A stretch of DNA of 64,000 bases from Pseudotabrizicola alkalilacus (GCF_003443995.1 NZ_QWEY01000007.1:62001-126000), one strand, 5' to 3'. Positions 29,822-38,009 are shown, counted from the first letter of the stretch. Notes: generated from the sequence alone by a model not told the origin. Made by a program: numbers and translations.

Positions 29822-29914
29822 AGACCCCCTCCTCCTCCCTGGGGTCTGTAGCAAAAGCGTCGGTATCAACCTCCTCCCTGATACCGACGCCCTTTAAACC
29901 GGAGCACGCGCTCC
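29822..29914 (+). ncRNA. CcsR-like sRNA, unit 1
   Basis: Hairpin 1 pairs AGACCCC (29822-29828) with GGGGTCT (29841-29847) around loop CTCCTCCTCCCT. Hairpin 2 pairs GCGTCGGTATCA (29857-29868) with TGATACCGACGC (29879-29890) around ACCTCCTCCC. A third small hairpin, GGAGC/GCTCC (29901-29914), follows. Two CCUCCUCCC-loop hairpins plus a third stem is the architecture described for CcsR/'cuckoo' RNAs. Confidence 0.85.
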
Positions 29915-29927
29915 TATCTGATACGAG

Positions 29928-30036
29928 CGGTCTCCTCCTCCTCCCTGAGGCCGGTCGGAACAGCGGCACCCTCTCTCCTCCTCCCTGAGGGTGCCGCGGA
30001 TCATTCGAGGGCCGGACCATCCGGGTTTGCCCCTCA
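29928..30036 (+). ncRNA. CcsR-like sRNA, unit 2
   Basis: Hairpin 3 pairs CGGTCTC (29928-29934) with GAGGCCG (29947-29953), one G-U pair, around the 12-nt loop CTCCTCCTCCCT. Hairpin 4 pairs GCGGCACCCTC (29963-29973) with GAGGGTGCCGC (29987-29997) around a 13-nt loop with the same motif. A third imperfect stem (GAGGGCCGGA with TCCGG and CCCCTC) follows at about 30007-30035. Confidence 0.83.
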
Positions 30037-30122
30037 CCCCAGTTCGAACGGCTCCTCCTCCTCCCTGAGCCGGTCGGATCAGCGGCGGCCCCCTCCTCCT
30101 CCCTGGGGTCGCCGCGCCCGAA
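30031..30122 (+). repeat. 92-bp direct repeat, copy A
   Basis: Positions 30031-30122 match 30137-30228 base for base, an offset of 106 bp. The repeat contains one complete pair of CCUCCUCCC hairpins plus the upstream linker with CAGTTCGAA. Confidence 0.9.
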
Positions 30123-30141
30123 ATTCGAGGGTTCAACCCTC
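30049..30141 (+). ncRNA. CcsR-like sRNA, unit 3
   Basis: Hairpin 5 pairs CGGCTC (30049-30054) with GAGCCG (30067-30072). Hairpin 6 pairs GCGGCGGCCCC (30082-30092) with GGGGTCGCCGC (30105-30115), one G-U pair. Both loops are CTCCTCCTCCCT. The third hairpin GAGGGT/ACCCTC spans 30127-30141. This unit is part of a 92-bp sequence repeated exactly in unit 4. Confidence 0.85.
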
Positions 30142-30228
30142 ACCCCAGTTCGAACGGCTCCTCCTCCTCCCTGAGCCGGTCGGATCAGCGGCGGCCCCCT
30201 CCTCCTCCCTGGGGTCGCCGCGCCCGAA
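30137..30228 (+). repeat. 92-bp direct repeat, copy B
   Basis: This is the second copy of the exact 92-bp repeat. The identity suggests a recent tandem duplication or gene conversion within the sRNA array. Confidence 0.9.
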
Positions 30229-30240
30229 TTCCGGGCGCGG
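30155..30240 (+). ncRNA. CcsR-like sRNA, unit 4
   Basis: Hairpin 7 (CGGCTC 30155-30160 with GAGCCG 30173-30178) and hairpin 8 (30188-30198 with 30211-30221) are sequence-identical to hairpins 5 and 6. The third stem differs: CCGCGCCCG (30218-30226) pairs with CGGGCGCGG (30232-30240) and partly competes with hairpin 8. Confidence 0.85.
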
Positions 30241-30260
30241 AAGCGCCCACCAAAGTTCGG

Positions 30261-30340
30261 TCCTACCCCCTCCTCCTCCCTGGGGTCGGATTGAAAAGCG
30301 GAACCCGGCACCCCCTCCTCCTCCCTGGGGTTCGGGTTCC
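30261..30340 (+). ncRNA. CcsR-like sRNA, unit 5
   Basis: Hairpin 9 has stem TCC-T-ACCCC / GGGGT-C-GGA (30261-30290) with one mismatch; hairpin 10 pairs GAACCCG (30301-30307) and ACCCC with GGGGT and CGGGTTC (up to 30339) with a small internal bulge. Both have the 12-nt loop CTCCTCCTCCCT. No third hairpin separates this unit from unit 6. Confidence 0.78.
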
Positions 30341-30348
30341 CGGATACG

Positions 30349-30434
30349 CCGGCCCCCTCCTCCTCCCTGGGGTTGGTCGTGAATGATGCGGCGGCGCCCC
30401 TCCTCCTCCCTGGGCGTCGCCGTTTTCATTTTCA
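30349..30434 (+). ncRNA. CcsR-like sRNA, unit 6, with 3' T-rich end
   Basis: Hairpin 11 pairs CCGGCCCC (30349-30356) with GGGGTTGG (30369-30376), two G-U pairs. Hairpin 12 pairs CGGCGGCGCCC-type sequence (30389-30399) with GGGCGTCGCCG (30412-30422). Both loops are CTCCTCCTCCCT. TTTTCATTTTC follows hairpin 12, so it can double as the terminator of the whole array. Confidence 0.8.
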
Positions 30435-30486
30435 GGGCTTGCGGTTGCCGGGTTTGGCCGGAATAGTCGCGGCAAACGGGGGTGTT

Positions 30487-31632
30487 ATGCGGATTTCCTT
30501 GATTTCAGCAGCCGTTGTCGCGGCGCTGGTCGGCTATGGCTCGACCATCGCGCTGGTGCTGGCGGCGGCTTTGGCGGTGGGCGCGGATGCGGGCCAGACC
30601 GCAAGCTGGGTGCTGGCGATTTCGCTGGCCAAGGCGGTGGGTTCGGCCTGGCTGTCGGCGTGGAACCGGGTGCCGGTGGTGCTGGCTTGGTCCACGCCAG
30701 GGGCCGCGCTGATAGCGGCGACAACCGGAATCACCATGCCCGAGGCGGTCGGGGCCTTTGTGCTGGCGGGCGGGCTGGTGGCGCTGACCGCAGCGGTGCG
30801 ACCCTTGGGTCGGCTGGTGGCGTCTATCCCCGATGGCATTGCCGCGGCGATGCTGGCGGGGGTTTTGCTGCCGTTCTGCCTGCGCGGTGCGGGGGCGGCC
30901 GAGGCGGCACCGGGGCTGGTGCTGCCGATGGTCGCGGTGTTTGCGCTGGTACGGCTGTGGAATCCGGCGCTGGCGGTGCTGGCTGCTTTGGCGGCTGGGG
31001 TGGCTTTGGCCTTTGGCACCGGGGCTGCGCTGTTGCCCGCGCTGGCCTTTCCCGCCCCTGCCCCGGTGTTCGTGATGCCGGAGTGGAATATCGGCGTGCT
31101 GATCGGGCTGGGTCTGCCGCTCTATCTGGTGACGATGGCGAGCCAGAACCTGCCGGGATTCGCGGTGATGCGGGCGGCAGGCTATCAGCCGCCGGTGACG
31201 CGGGCGCTGGCGGTGACCGGCGGGATTTCCGCCGTGTCGGCGCTGTTTGGCGCGCATACGATCAACATGGCCGCCATCACGGCCGCGATCTGCATGGGCG
31301 ATGATGTGCACCCGGACCGTGACCAGCGCTGGAAGGTCGGCCTGGCCTATGCGGCGGCCTGGGTTGTGCTGGGGCTGTGCTCGCCGGCGATTTTGGTGCT
31401 GCTGGGCGCTTTGCCGCCGCAGGTGATGGTGGCGCTGGTGGCACTGGCGCTGCTGGGGCCGCTGATGGGCGCGCTGACGGGGGCGTTTGCCACGGTGGAG
31501 ACACGGTTTGCGGCGACGATCACGCTGGCCGTCGGCGGGTCCGGCGTGGTGGTGTTGGGCGTGGGGGCTGCGTTCTGGGGGCTGGTCGCGGGGTTGGTGA
31601 TCTACGGGCTGGAGCGGGTCAGGCGCGGCTGA
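30487..31632 (+). CDS. BenE family benzoate/H+ symporter-like transporter
   Basis: The 381-residue product is an integral membrane protein with about eleven to twelve hydrophobic segments and matches the BenE (benzoate:H+ symporter) family, related to nucleobase/ascorbate transporters. Family-like features are the N-terminal VGYGSTIALVLAAALAVGAD, the TPGAALIAATTG segment, GLPLYLVTMASQNLPG and the FGAHTINMAAITAAICMG region. The start is placed at the ATG at 30487, preceded by GGGGG. The real substrate need not be benzoate; no aromatic-catabolism genes are nearby. It begins only about 50 bp after the last hairpin of the sRNA array and may depend on read-through from it. Confidence 0.85.
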   Translation: MRISLISAAVVAALVGYGSTIALVLAAALAVGADAGQTASWVLAISLAKAVGSAWLSAWNRVPVVLAWSTPGAALIAATTGITMPEAVGAFVLAGGLVALTAAVRPLGRLVASIPDGIAAAMLAGVLLPFCLRGAGAAEAAPGLVLPMVAVFALVRLWNPALAVLAALAAGVALAFGTGAALLPALAFPAPAPVFVMPEWNIGVLIGLGLPLYLVTMASQNLPGFAVMRAAGYQPPVTRALAVTGGISAVSALFGAHTINMAAITAAICMGDDVHPDRDQRWKVGLAYAAAWVVLGLCSPAILVLLGALPPQVMVALVALALLGPLMGALTGAFATVETRFAATITLAVGGSGVVVLGVGAAFWGLVAGLVIYGLERVRRG

Positions 31633-31656
31633 GGGCGGCGTTTTGGGCTGCGGTGG

Positions 31657-31684
31657 GATTTGAGTATTTTTGCCAGGATGAATG
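31657..31684 (+). repeat. Dispersed repeat, copy 6 (diverged)
   Basis: GATTTGAGTATTTTTGCCAG followed by GATGAATG shares the GAGTATTT core but has a different tail. It lies between the convergent ends of the BenE gene and uvrD. Confidence 0.4.
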
Positions 31685-31712
31685 GCCAAAGGCAGGTCAG
31701 GATGAACCGCCG

Positions 31713-34091
31713 TCAGAACGGCACGTCATCCACTTGCGCGGCCGGGATGACGAAGCGGGCGACGAGTTTCTTGGGGCCCGCGTGTTCGAAATCAACGTCG
31801 AGCTTGTCGCCTTCGATGTCGGTGACTTTGCCGTAGCCGAATTTCTGGTGAAACACCCGGTCGCCGATGGTGAAGGCGGAAATCGCCTCGGCGTCGATGG
31901 TGACGTGGCGCGATTCTTTTGGCTGCTGCACCGGGCGGTTGGACTGGCCCGCCTGCAACCTGCGCCAGCCGGGGGAGTTGTAGACATCAGCCTTTGACAC
32001 CCGCTCCTCCAGCCCGGAGCCGAAGCCCACGGGCGCGGCGGCACCGTAGCCGCCGCCGTAAAGGCCGGGGGGGGTGAGCACCTCGACATGATCGGACGGC
32101 AGCTCGTCAATGAAGCGCGAGGGCAGCTGGCTTTGCCACTGGCCATACACCCGCCGGTTGGAGGCGAAGGAGATCGTGCAAATGCGCTCAGCCCGGGTGA
32201 TGCCGACATAGGCCAAACGGCGTTCCTCCTCGATGCCCTTCAGACCGGATTCATCCATGCTGCGCTGGCTGGGGAACAACCCGTCTTCCCAGCCCGGCAG
32301 AAAGACCACAGGGAATTCCAGGCCCTTGGCGGCATGCAGGGTCATGATCGAGATTTTTTCGGACGCCTCTTCGGTCTCATTGTCCATGATCAGGCTGACG
32401 TGTTCGAGAAAGCCTTGCAGATTGTCGAACTGTTCCAGCGCCTTGACCAGTTCCTTGAGGTTGTCGAGCCGCCCCGGTGCCTCGGGTGTCTTGTCGTTTT
32501 GCCACATGGTGGTGTAGCCGGATTCGTCGAGGATCTGTTCGGCCAGCGCGATGTGGTTGTAATCGGGGTTGAGCGTGACCTGATGCCAGCGATCGACGCC
32601 TTCGACAAACTGGCGCAACTGACCGCCGCCCTTGCCGCCGATGGTGGCCTTGGCCACCGCTTCGCGCGCGCCGTCGAGCAGGGGCACGCCAGCAGCGCGG
32701 GCAAGTCGCTGGATGTCGCCCTGCGCCTTGTCGCCCAAGCCGCGTTTGGGGGTGTTGATGATGCGCTCGAAGGCCAGATCATCCTCGGGCGAGACGGCGA
32801 GGCGGAAATAGGCCATGGCGTCACGGATTTCGAGACGCTCGTAAAAGCGGGGGCCGCCGATGACACGGTAGGGCAGACCGATGGTGAGGAAACGATCTTC
32901 GAACGCGCGCATCTGGTGCGAGGCACGCACCAGAATCGCCTGATGATCCAGGCTGACCGGATCAAGGCCACGGGTGCCGCGCTGCAGCGCCTCGGCCTCT
33001 TCGCCGATCCAGCGCGCCTCTTCCTCGCCGTCCCAATGGCCGATCAGGCGGACCTTTTCGCCCGGCTCACCCGCCGTCCACAGTGTTTTGCCCAAACGGC
33101 CCTTGTTGGCAGAGATGACACCGGAGGCGGCGGCGAGGATATGGGCGGTGGAGCGGTAGTTCTGCTCCAGCTTGATCACGGTCGCGCCGGGGAAATCCTT
33201 TTCGAACCGCAGGATATTGCCGACCTCGGCCCCGCGCCAGCCGTAGATCGACTGGTCATCATCGCCGACGCAGCAGATGTTCTTGTGCGATTGCGCCAGC
33301 AGACGCAGCCAGAGGTATTGGCAGACGTTGGTATCCTGATACTCATCGACCAGAATGTAGCGGAACCAGCGCTGATACTGGCCCAGCACATCGGGGTGGG
33401 CCTGAAAGATGGTGACGCAATGCAGCAGCAGGTCGCCGAAATCGGTGGCGTTCAGGGTGCGCAGACGGTCCTGATAGGCGGCATAAAGCTCGGTGCCCAT
33501 GTTGTTGAAGCCCGATGCCTCGTTTGACGGCACGTTCATCGGCGTCAGCGCGCGGTTTTTCCAGCCATCGATCATCCCGGCCAACATGCGGGCGGGCCAG
33601 CGTTTTTCGTCAATGTCGGCGGCGGCGATCAGTTGTTTGAGCAGGCGGATCTGGTCGTCGGTATCCAGAATGGTGAAATTGGGCTTCAGCCCCGCCAGTT
33701 CGGCGTGGCGGCGCAGGATTTTCACCGAGAGCGAGTGGAAGGTGCCCATCCACGGCATGCCTTCGGCCACTTGCCCCAGCAGGCGGCCGACGCGTTCCTT
33801 CATCTCGCGCGCGGCCTTGTTGGTGAAGGTCACCGACAGGATCTCATTCGGGCGGGCGCGCTGGGTGTTCAGAAGATGCACGATGCGGCTGGTCAGCGCC
33901 TTGGTCTTGCCAGTGCCTGCGCCTGCCAGCATCAGCACCGGGCCATCCAGCGCCTCGACCGCCGCGCGTTGCGCCGGGTTCAGGTCATCAAGGTAGGGCG
34001 CAGGCCGTGCGGCCATGGCACGTTGCGAAAGCGGCACGTTTTGCGGTGCGGCGGCGGCCTCGAAGGCGTCGTTTTCATCCCAATCGATCAT
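31713..34091 (-). CDS. uvrD: UvrD/PcrA-type DNA helicase
   Basis: This is a superfamily 1A 3'-5' DNA helicase acting in nucleotide excision and mismatch repair and in clearing RecA or polymerase. The 792-residue product shows motif I LAGAGTGKTKALTSRI (about 55-70), motif Ia VTFTNKAAREMKERV, motif II VDEYQDTN, motif III VGDDDQSIYGWRGA, motif IV LEQNYRST, motif V MTLHAAKGLEFPVVFLPG and motif VI YVGITRAER. The C-terminus carries a Tudor-like tail (IGDRVFHQKFGYGKVTDIEG) as in UvrD/PcrA. The frame stays open another 2.6 kb across the antisense strand of pyc, but that part is a shadow; the ATG at 34091 gives the normal N-terminus. Confidence 0.95.
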   Translation of the reverse strand: MIDWDENDAFEAAAAPQNVPLSQRAMAARPAPYLDDLNPAQRAAVEALDGPVLMLAGAGTGKTKALTSRIVHLLNTQRARPNEILSVTFTNKAAREMKERVGRLLGQVAEGMPWMGTFHSLSVKILRRHAELAGLKPNFTILDTDDQIRLLKQLIAAADIDEKRWPARMLAGMIDGWKNRALTPMNVPSNEASGFNNMGTELYAAYQDRLRTLNATDFGDLLLHCVTIFQAHPDVLGQYQRWFRYILVDEYQDTNVCQYLWLRLLAQSHKNICCVGDDDQSIYGWRGAEVGNILRFEKDFPGATVIKLEQNYRSTAHILAAASGVISANKGRLGKTLWTAGEPGEKVRLIGHWDGEEEARWIGEEAEALQRGTRGLDPVSLDHQAILVRASHQMRAFEDRFLTIGLPYRVIGGPRFYERLEIRDAMAYFRLAVSPEDDLAFERIINTPKRGLGDKAQGDIQRLARAAGVPLLDGAREAVAKATIGGKGGGQLRQFVEGVDRWHQVTLNPDYNHIALAEQILDESGYTTMWQNDKTPEAPGRLDNLKELVKALEQFDNLQGFLEHVSLIMDNETEEASEKISIMTLHAAKGLEFPVVFLPGWEDGLFPSQRSMDESGLKGIEEERRLAYVGITRAERICTISFASNRRVYGQWQSQLPSRFIDELPSDHVEVLTPPGLYGGGYGAAAPVGFGSGLEERVSKADVYNSPGWRRLQAGQSNRPVQQPKESRHVTIDAEAISAFTIGDRVFHQKFGYGKVTDIEGDKLDVDFEHAGPKKLVARFVIPAAQVDDVPF

Positions 34092-34204
34092 GGCGCATTT
34101 ATACGCCGGATTGGCAGGATGAAAAGCGTCTGTTCGTGACTTGTTCACATTTTCGCTGTGGAAAGGCGGGATTTCGCAGGTGCAAACATCTGGCTGCATA
34201 TTTC

Positions 34205-34215
34205 GCAAACTTTGC
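34205..34215. promoter_or_regulatory. GCAAA-C-TTTGC palindrome upstream of pyc
   Basis: A perfect 5-1-5 inverted repeat lies about 105 bp upstream of pyc, flanked by a second TGCAAAC at 34181-34187. It resembles the AAACTTTGCAAA/TTTGCAAA motifs bound by RamB/PccR-type acyl-CoA metabolism regulators in other bacteria. That assignment is tentative. Confidence 0.3.
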
Positions 34216-34319
34216 AGTTTGGTAACAGAGCGCCCTTGCGCTGCAGTGCGGCACCAATAGAGTGAGGCGGATTGCCGCGCCCTTGCCGCGCCGCTGCCAC
34301 GTCTTTGATGGAGTAGACC

Positions 34320-37300
34320 ATGCCCGAGTTCAGCAAGATTCTTGTCGCCAACCGGGGGGAAATCGCGATCCGCGTGATGCGGGCCGCGAACGAGATGGGC
34401 AAGAAAACCGTGGCCGTCTTTGCCGAAGAGGACAAGCTGTCGCTGCACCGCTTCAAGGCGGATGAGGCGTACCGGATCGGCGAGGGGCTGTCGCCGGTGG
34501 GGGCTTACCTGTCGATCTCCGAAATCATCCGCGTGGCCAAGATGTGCGGCGCCGATGCGATCCACCCCGGCTATGGCCTGCTGTCGGAGAACCCTGATTT
34601 TGTCGAGGCCTGCGATCAGGCTGGCATCACGTTCATCGGGCCACGGGCCGAGACGATGCGGGCGCTTGGCGACAAGGCGTCTGCGCGGCGGGTGGCGATC
34701 GAGGCCGGGGTGCCGGTGATCCCTGCGACCGAAGTTCTGGGCGAGGATATGGCGGCGATCAAGGCCGAGGCAAAGGCGGTGGGCTACCCCCTGATGCTCA
34801 AGGCCAGCTGGGGCGGCGGCGGGCGCGGGATGCGGCCGATCCTGTCGGAAGACGAGCTGGAGACCAAGGTACGCGAAGGGCGGCGCGAGGCCGAGGCGGC
34901 ATTTGGCAATGGCGAGGGCTATCTGGAAAAGATGATCCAGCGCGCGCGCCACGTCGAAGTGCAGATTCTGGGCGACAAGCATGGCGAGATTTACCACCTG
35001 TGGGAGCGCGATTGCACCGTGCAGCGCCGCAACCAAAAGGTGGTGGAGCGCGCCCCTGCCCCGTATCTGACCGAGGCGCAGCGCGCCGAGGTCTGCGAGA
35101 TGGGCCGCAGGATCTGTGCCCATGTGAATTACGAATGCGCGGGAACCGTCGAGTTCCTGATGGATATGGATGATGAGAAATTCTATTTCATCGAAGTGAA
35201 CCCGCGCGTGCAGGTCGAGCATACCGTCACCGAGGAGGTGACCGGCATCGACATCGTGCAGGCGCAGATCCTGATTGCCGAAGGCAAGACCCTGGCAGAG
35301 GCGACCGGCGTCGCATCGCAGGACGGTGTGAAACTGAACGGTCATGCGCTGCAGTGCCGGGTCACGACCGAAGATCCGCTGAATAATTTCATCCCCGATT
35401 ACGGGCGGTTGACGGCCTATCGCTCGGCCACCGGCAACGGCATCAGGCTCGATGGCGGCACGGCTTACGCGGGCGGGGTGATCACGCGGTATTACGATTC
35501 GCTGCTGGTCAAGGTGACGGCGCATGCGCAGACGCCGGAAAAGGCAATCAAACGCATGGACCGGGCCTTGCGCGAATTCCGGATCAGGGGGGTGGCGACG
35601 AACATCGAGTTCGTGATCAACCTGCTGAAGCACCCGACCTTTCTGGATGACAGCTATACCACCAAGTTCATCGACACGACGCCCGACCTGTTCGCCTTTC
35701 GCAAGCGGCGCGACCGGGCGACCAAGATCCTGACCTATATCGCCGATATCACCGTGAACGGCCACCCCGAGACGGTGGGCCGCGCCAAGCCTGCGGCCGA
35801 GGCCAAGGCGCCCAAAGCGCCGAAGGTGCGGGCGGAACCAGCGATGGGCACTCGCAACCTGCTGGAGCAAAAGGGCCCGCAGGCGGTGGCGGACTGGATG
35901 AAGGCGCAGAAAAAGGTGCTGATCACCGACACCACGATGCGCGACGGGCATCAGTCGCTCTTGGCGACGCGGATGCGGTCGATCGACATGATCAAGGTGG
36001 CCCCCGCCTATGCCGCCCATCTGCCGCAGCTTTTCAGCGTGGAATGCTGGGGCGGGGCGACGTTTGACGTGGCCTACCGCTTTTTGCAGGAATGCCCCTG
36101 GCAGCGGCTGCGCGATCTGCGGGCGCAGATGCCGAACCTGATGACGCAGATGCTGCTGCGGGCAAGCAATGGCGTGGGCTATACCAACTACCCCGACAAT
36201 GTGGTGCAGGCGTTTGTGAAACAGGCGGCTGAGACCGGGGTGGATGTGTTCCGGGTGTTCGACTCGCTGAACTGGGTCGAAAACATGCGCGTGGCGATGG
36301 ATGCGGTGCTGGAGGCGAACAAGGTTTGCGAAGGCACGATCTGCTACACCGGCGACCTGCTGGACCCTGCGCGGGCGAAATACGATCTGAAATACTATGT
36401 CGAGCGCGCGCTGGAGCTGAAGGGGGCGGGTGCGCATATCCTGGGCCTCAAGGATATGGCCGGACTGTTGAAACCGGCAGCGGCGCGGGTGTTGATCAAG
36501 ACGCTGAAGCAGGAGATTGGCCTGCCGGTGCATTTCCACACCCACGACACCTCGGGTGCTGCGGCAGCGACGGTGTTTGCCGCCTGCGAGGCCGGGGTGG
36601 ATGCGGTCGATGCGGCGATGGATGCGTTTTCGGGCGGCACCTCGCAGCCCTGCCTTGGCTCGATTGTGGAGGCGCTGCGCCACACCGAGCGCGATACCGG
36701 GCTGGATATCGCCGCGATCCGCGAGATTTCCAATTATTGGGAGCAGGTGCGGGCGCAATATACCGCGTTCGAATCGGGCACCCCTGCCCCGGCGTCAGAG
36801 GTCTATCTGCACGAGATGCCCGGTGGCCAGTTCACCAACCTCAAAGCGCAGGCCCGGTCCTTGGGGCTGGAAGAGCGCTGGCCCGAGGTGGCGCAGGCCT
36901 ATGCCGATGCCAACCAGATGTTCGGTGACATTGTGAAGGTCACGCCGTCGTCGAAAGTGGTGGGCGATATGGCGTTGATCATGGTGGCGCAGGGGCTGAG
37001 CCGGGCGCAGGTCGAAGACCCGGCCGTGGAGCTGGCGTTTCCGGATTCGGTGGCCGACATGCTGCGCGGCAATCTGGGGCAACCACATGGCGGCTGGCCG
37101 GAGGGCATTCTGAAAAAGGTGCTCAAGGGCGAGACCCCGCTGACCGAACGGCCGGGCAAGACCCTGCCTGCAGTCGATCTGGACGAGGTGCGCGCCAAGC
37201 TTTCGCAAGAGCTGCATCTGGGACAGGAAGAGGCTGATGGCGAAATGCTGGATGAGGAAGACCTGAACGGATACCTGATGTATCCCAAGGTGTTCATGGA

Positions 37301-37781
37301 CTACCGCGCCCGCCACCGGCTGTATGGGCCGGTGCGGATTTTGCCGACGCGCACCTTCTTTTACGGCATGACCTCGGGCGAGGAGATCACCGCCGAGATC
37401 GACCCCGGCAAAACGCTGGAAATCCGGCTGCAGGCGGTGGGCGATGTGTCGGAAGACGGCGATGTGAAGGTGTTCTTCGAGCTGAACGGCCAGCCCCGGG
37501 TGATCCGGGTGCCCAACCGTGCGGTCAAGGCGAAGACCGCCGCGCGGCCAAAGGCGGCCGAAGGCAACGCCGCCCATATCGGTGCGCCGATGCCGGGATC
37601 GGTGGCCAGCATTGCGGTCACCGTGGGGCAGAAGGTGCGGGCCGGGGATCTGTTGCTGACCATCGAGGCGATGAAGATGGAAACCGGGCTACATGCCGAC
37701 CGCGAAGCGGTGGTCAAGGCGCTGCATGTGCAGCCGGGCAGCCAGATCGACGCAAAAGATCTGCTGATCGAGCTGGAATAA
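34320..37781 (+). CDS. pyc: Pyruvate carboxylase
   Basis: Pyc makes oxaloacetate from pyruvate, bicarbonate and ATP, replenishing the TCA cycle. The 1153-residue product is a full single-chain enzyme: biotin carboxylase domain (about 1-455, with KILVANRGEIAIRVMRAANE, the ATP-grasp KASWGGGGRGM and EVNPRVQVEHTVTEEVTGID), carboxyltransferase domain (about 530-830, with TDTTMRDGHQSLLATRMR, ECWGGATFDVA and HFHTHDTSG), an allosteric/linker region, and the C-terminal biotin carrier domain with EAMKMET, where Lys1119 takes biotin. The ATG at 34320 follows GGAG. It is divergent from uvrD across 228 bp and ends at a strong terminator. Confidence 0.97.
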   Translation: MPEFSKILVANRGEIAIRVMRAANEMGKKTVAVFAEEDKLSLHRFKADEAYRIGEGLSPVGAYLSISEIIRVAKMCGADAIHPGYGLLSENPDFVEACDQAGITFIGPRAETMRALGDKASARRVAIEAGVPVIPATEVLGEDMAAIKAEAKAVGYPLMLKASWGGGGRGMRPILSEDELETKVREGRREAEAAFGNGEGYLEKMIQRARHVEVQILGDKHGEIYHLWERDCTVQRRNQKVVERAPAPYLTEAQRAEVCEMGRRICAHVNYECAGTVEFLMDMDDEKFYFIEVNPRVQVEHTVTEEVTGIDIVQAQILIAEGKTLAEATGVASQDGVKLNGHALQCRVTTEDPLNNFIPDYGRLTAYRSATGNGIRLDGGTAYAGGVITRYYDSLLVKVTAHAQTPEKAIKRMDRALREFRIRGVATNIEFVINLLKHPTFLDDSYTTKFIDTTPDLFAFRKRRDRATKILTYIADITVNGHPETVGRAKPAAEAKAPKAPKVRAEPAMGTRNLLEQKGPQAVADWMKAQKKVLITDTTMRDGHQSLLATRMRSIDMIKVAPAYAAHLPQLFSVECWGGATFDVAYRFLQECPWQRLRDLRAQMPNLMTQMLLRASNGVGYTNYPDNVVQAFVKQAAETGVDVFRVFDSLNWVENMRVAMDAVLEANKVCEGTICYTGDLLDPARAKYDLKYYVERALELKGAGAHILGLKDMAGLLKPAAARVLIKTLKQEIGLPVHFHTHDTSGAAAATVFAACEAGVDAVDAAMDAFSGGTSQPCLGSIVEALRHTERDTGLDIAAIREISNYWEQVRAQYTAFESGTPAPASEVYLHEMPGGQFTNLKAQARSLGLEERWPEVAQAYADANQMFGDIVKVTPSSKVVGDMALIMVAQGLSRAQVEDPAVELAFPDSVADMLRGNLGQPHGGWPEGILKKVLKGETPLTERPGKTLPAVDLDEVRAKLSQELHLGQEEADGEMLDEEDLNGYLMYPKVFMDYRARHRLYGPVRILPTRTFFYGMTSGEEITAEIDPGKTLEIRLQAVGDVSEDGDVKVFFELNGQPRVIRVPNRAVKAKTAARPKAAEGNAAHIGAPMPGSVASIAVTVGQKVRAGDLLLTIEAMKMETGLHADREAVVKALHVQPGSQIDAKDLLIELE

Positions 37782-37802
37782 CCCTTGCATTCCAGAAGCT
37801 TG

Positions 37803-37833
37803 AAGGCCCCGGCGCTGTGCCGGGGCCTTTTTT
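37803..37833 (+). terminator. Rho-independent terminator after pyc
   Basis: AAGGCCCCGG (37803-37812) pairs with CCGGGGCCTT (37820-37829), followed by TTTT. Confidence 0.9.
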
Positions 37834-37934
37834 CATTGGGCCTTTGCCAGTCTTTGCGAAAAATGCGTCGGGGCGTGCATTTTCCTCTTGCAGGCATCCG
37901 CGCCATCCCCTAAATCACCGCTTACCGAAACGGT

Positions 37935-38009
37935 GCGGGCGTAGCTCAGGGGTAGAGCATAACCTTGCCAAGGTTAGGGTCGGGCGTTCGAATCGCCTCG
38001 CCCGCTCCA
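37935..38009 (+). tRNA. tRNA-Gly (GCC)
   Basis: The acceptor stem pairs GCGGGCG (37935-37941) with CGCCCGC (37999-38005), followed by T and an encoded CCA. The D arm contains GTAGCTCAGGGGTAGAGC and the T arm GGGCGTTCGAATCGCCT. The anticodon stem TAACC/GGTTA holds a 7-nt loop TTGCCAA with anticodon GCC at 37967-37969. Confidence 0.96.

Noticed and set aside
29822-30422. CRISPR array
   Set aside because: The repeated motif is a 12-nt loop within varying stems, units are about 88-121 bp apart, and there are no spacers of constant length or cas genes.
29772-30475. Gly/Arg-rich minus-strand frames over the sRNA array (QGGGG, REEEG repeats)
   Set aside because: They are translations of the repeated hairpin loops; the RNA structure explains the sequence better.
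34092-36758. Minus-strand open frame extending uvrD into a 1681-residue protein
   Set aside because: It is the antisense of pyc; the high GC content leaves the opposite strand open. The helicase N-terminus is normal at 34091.
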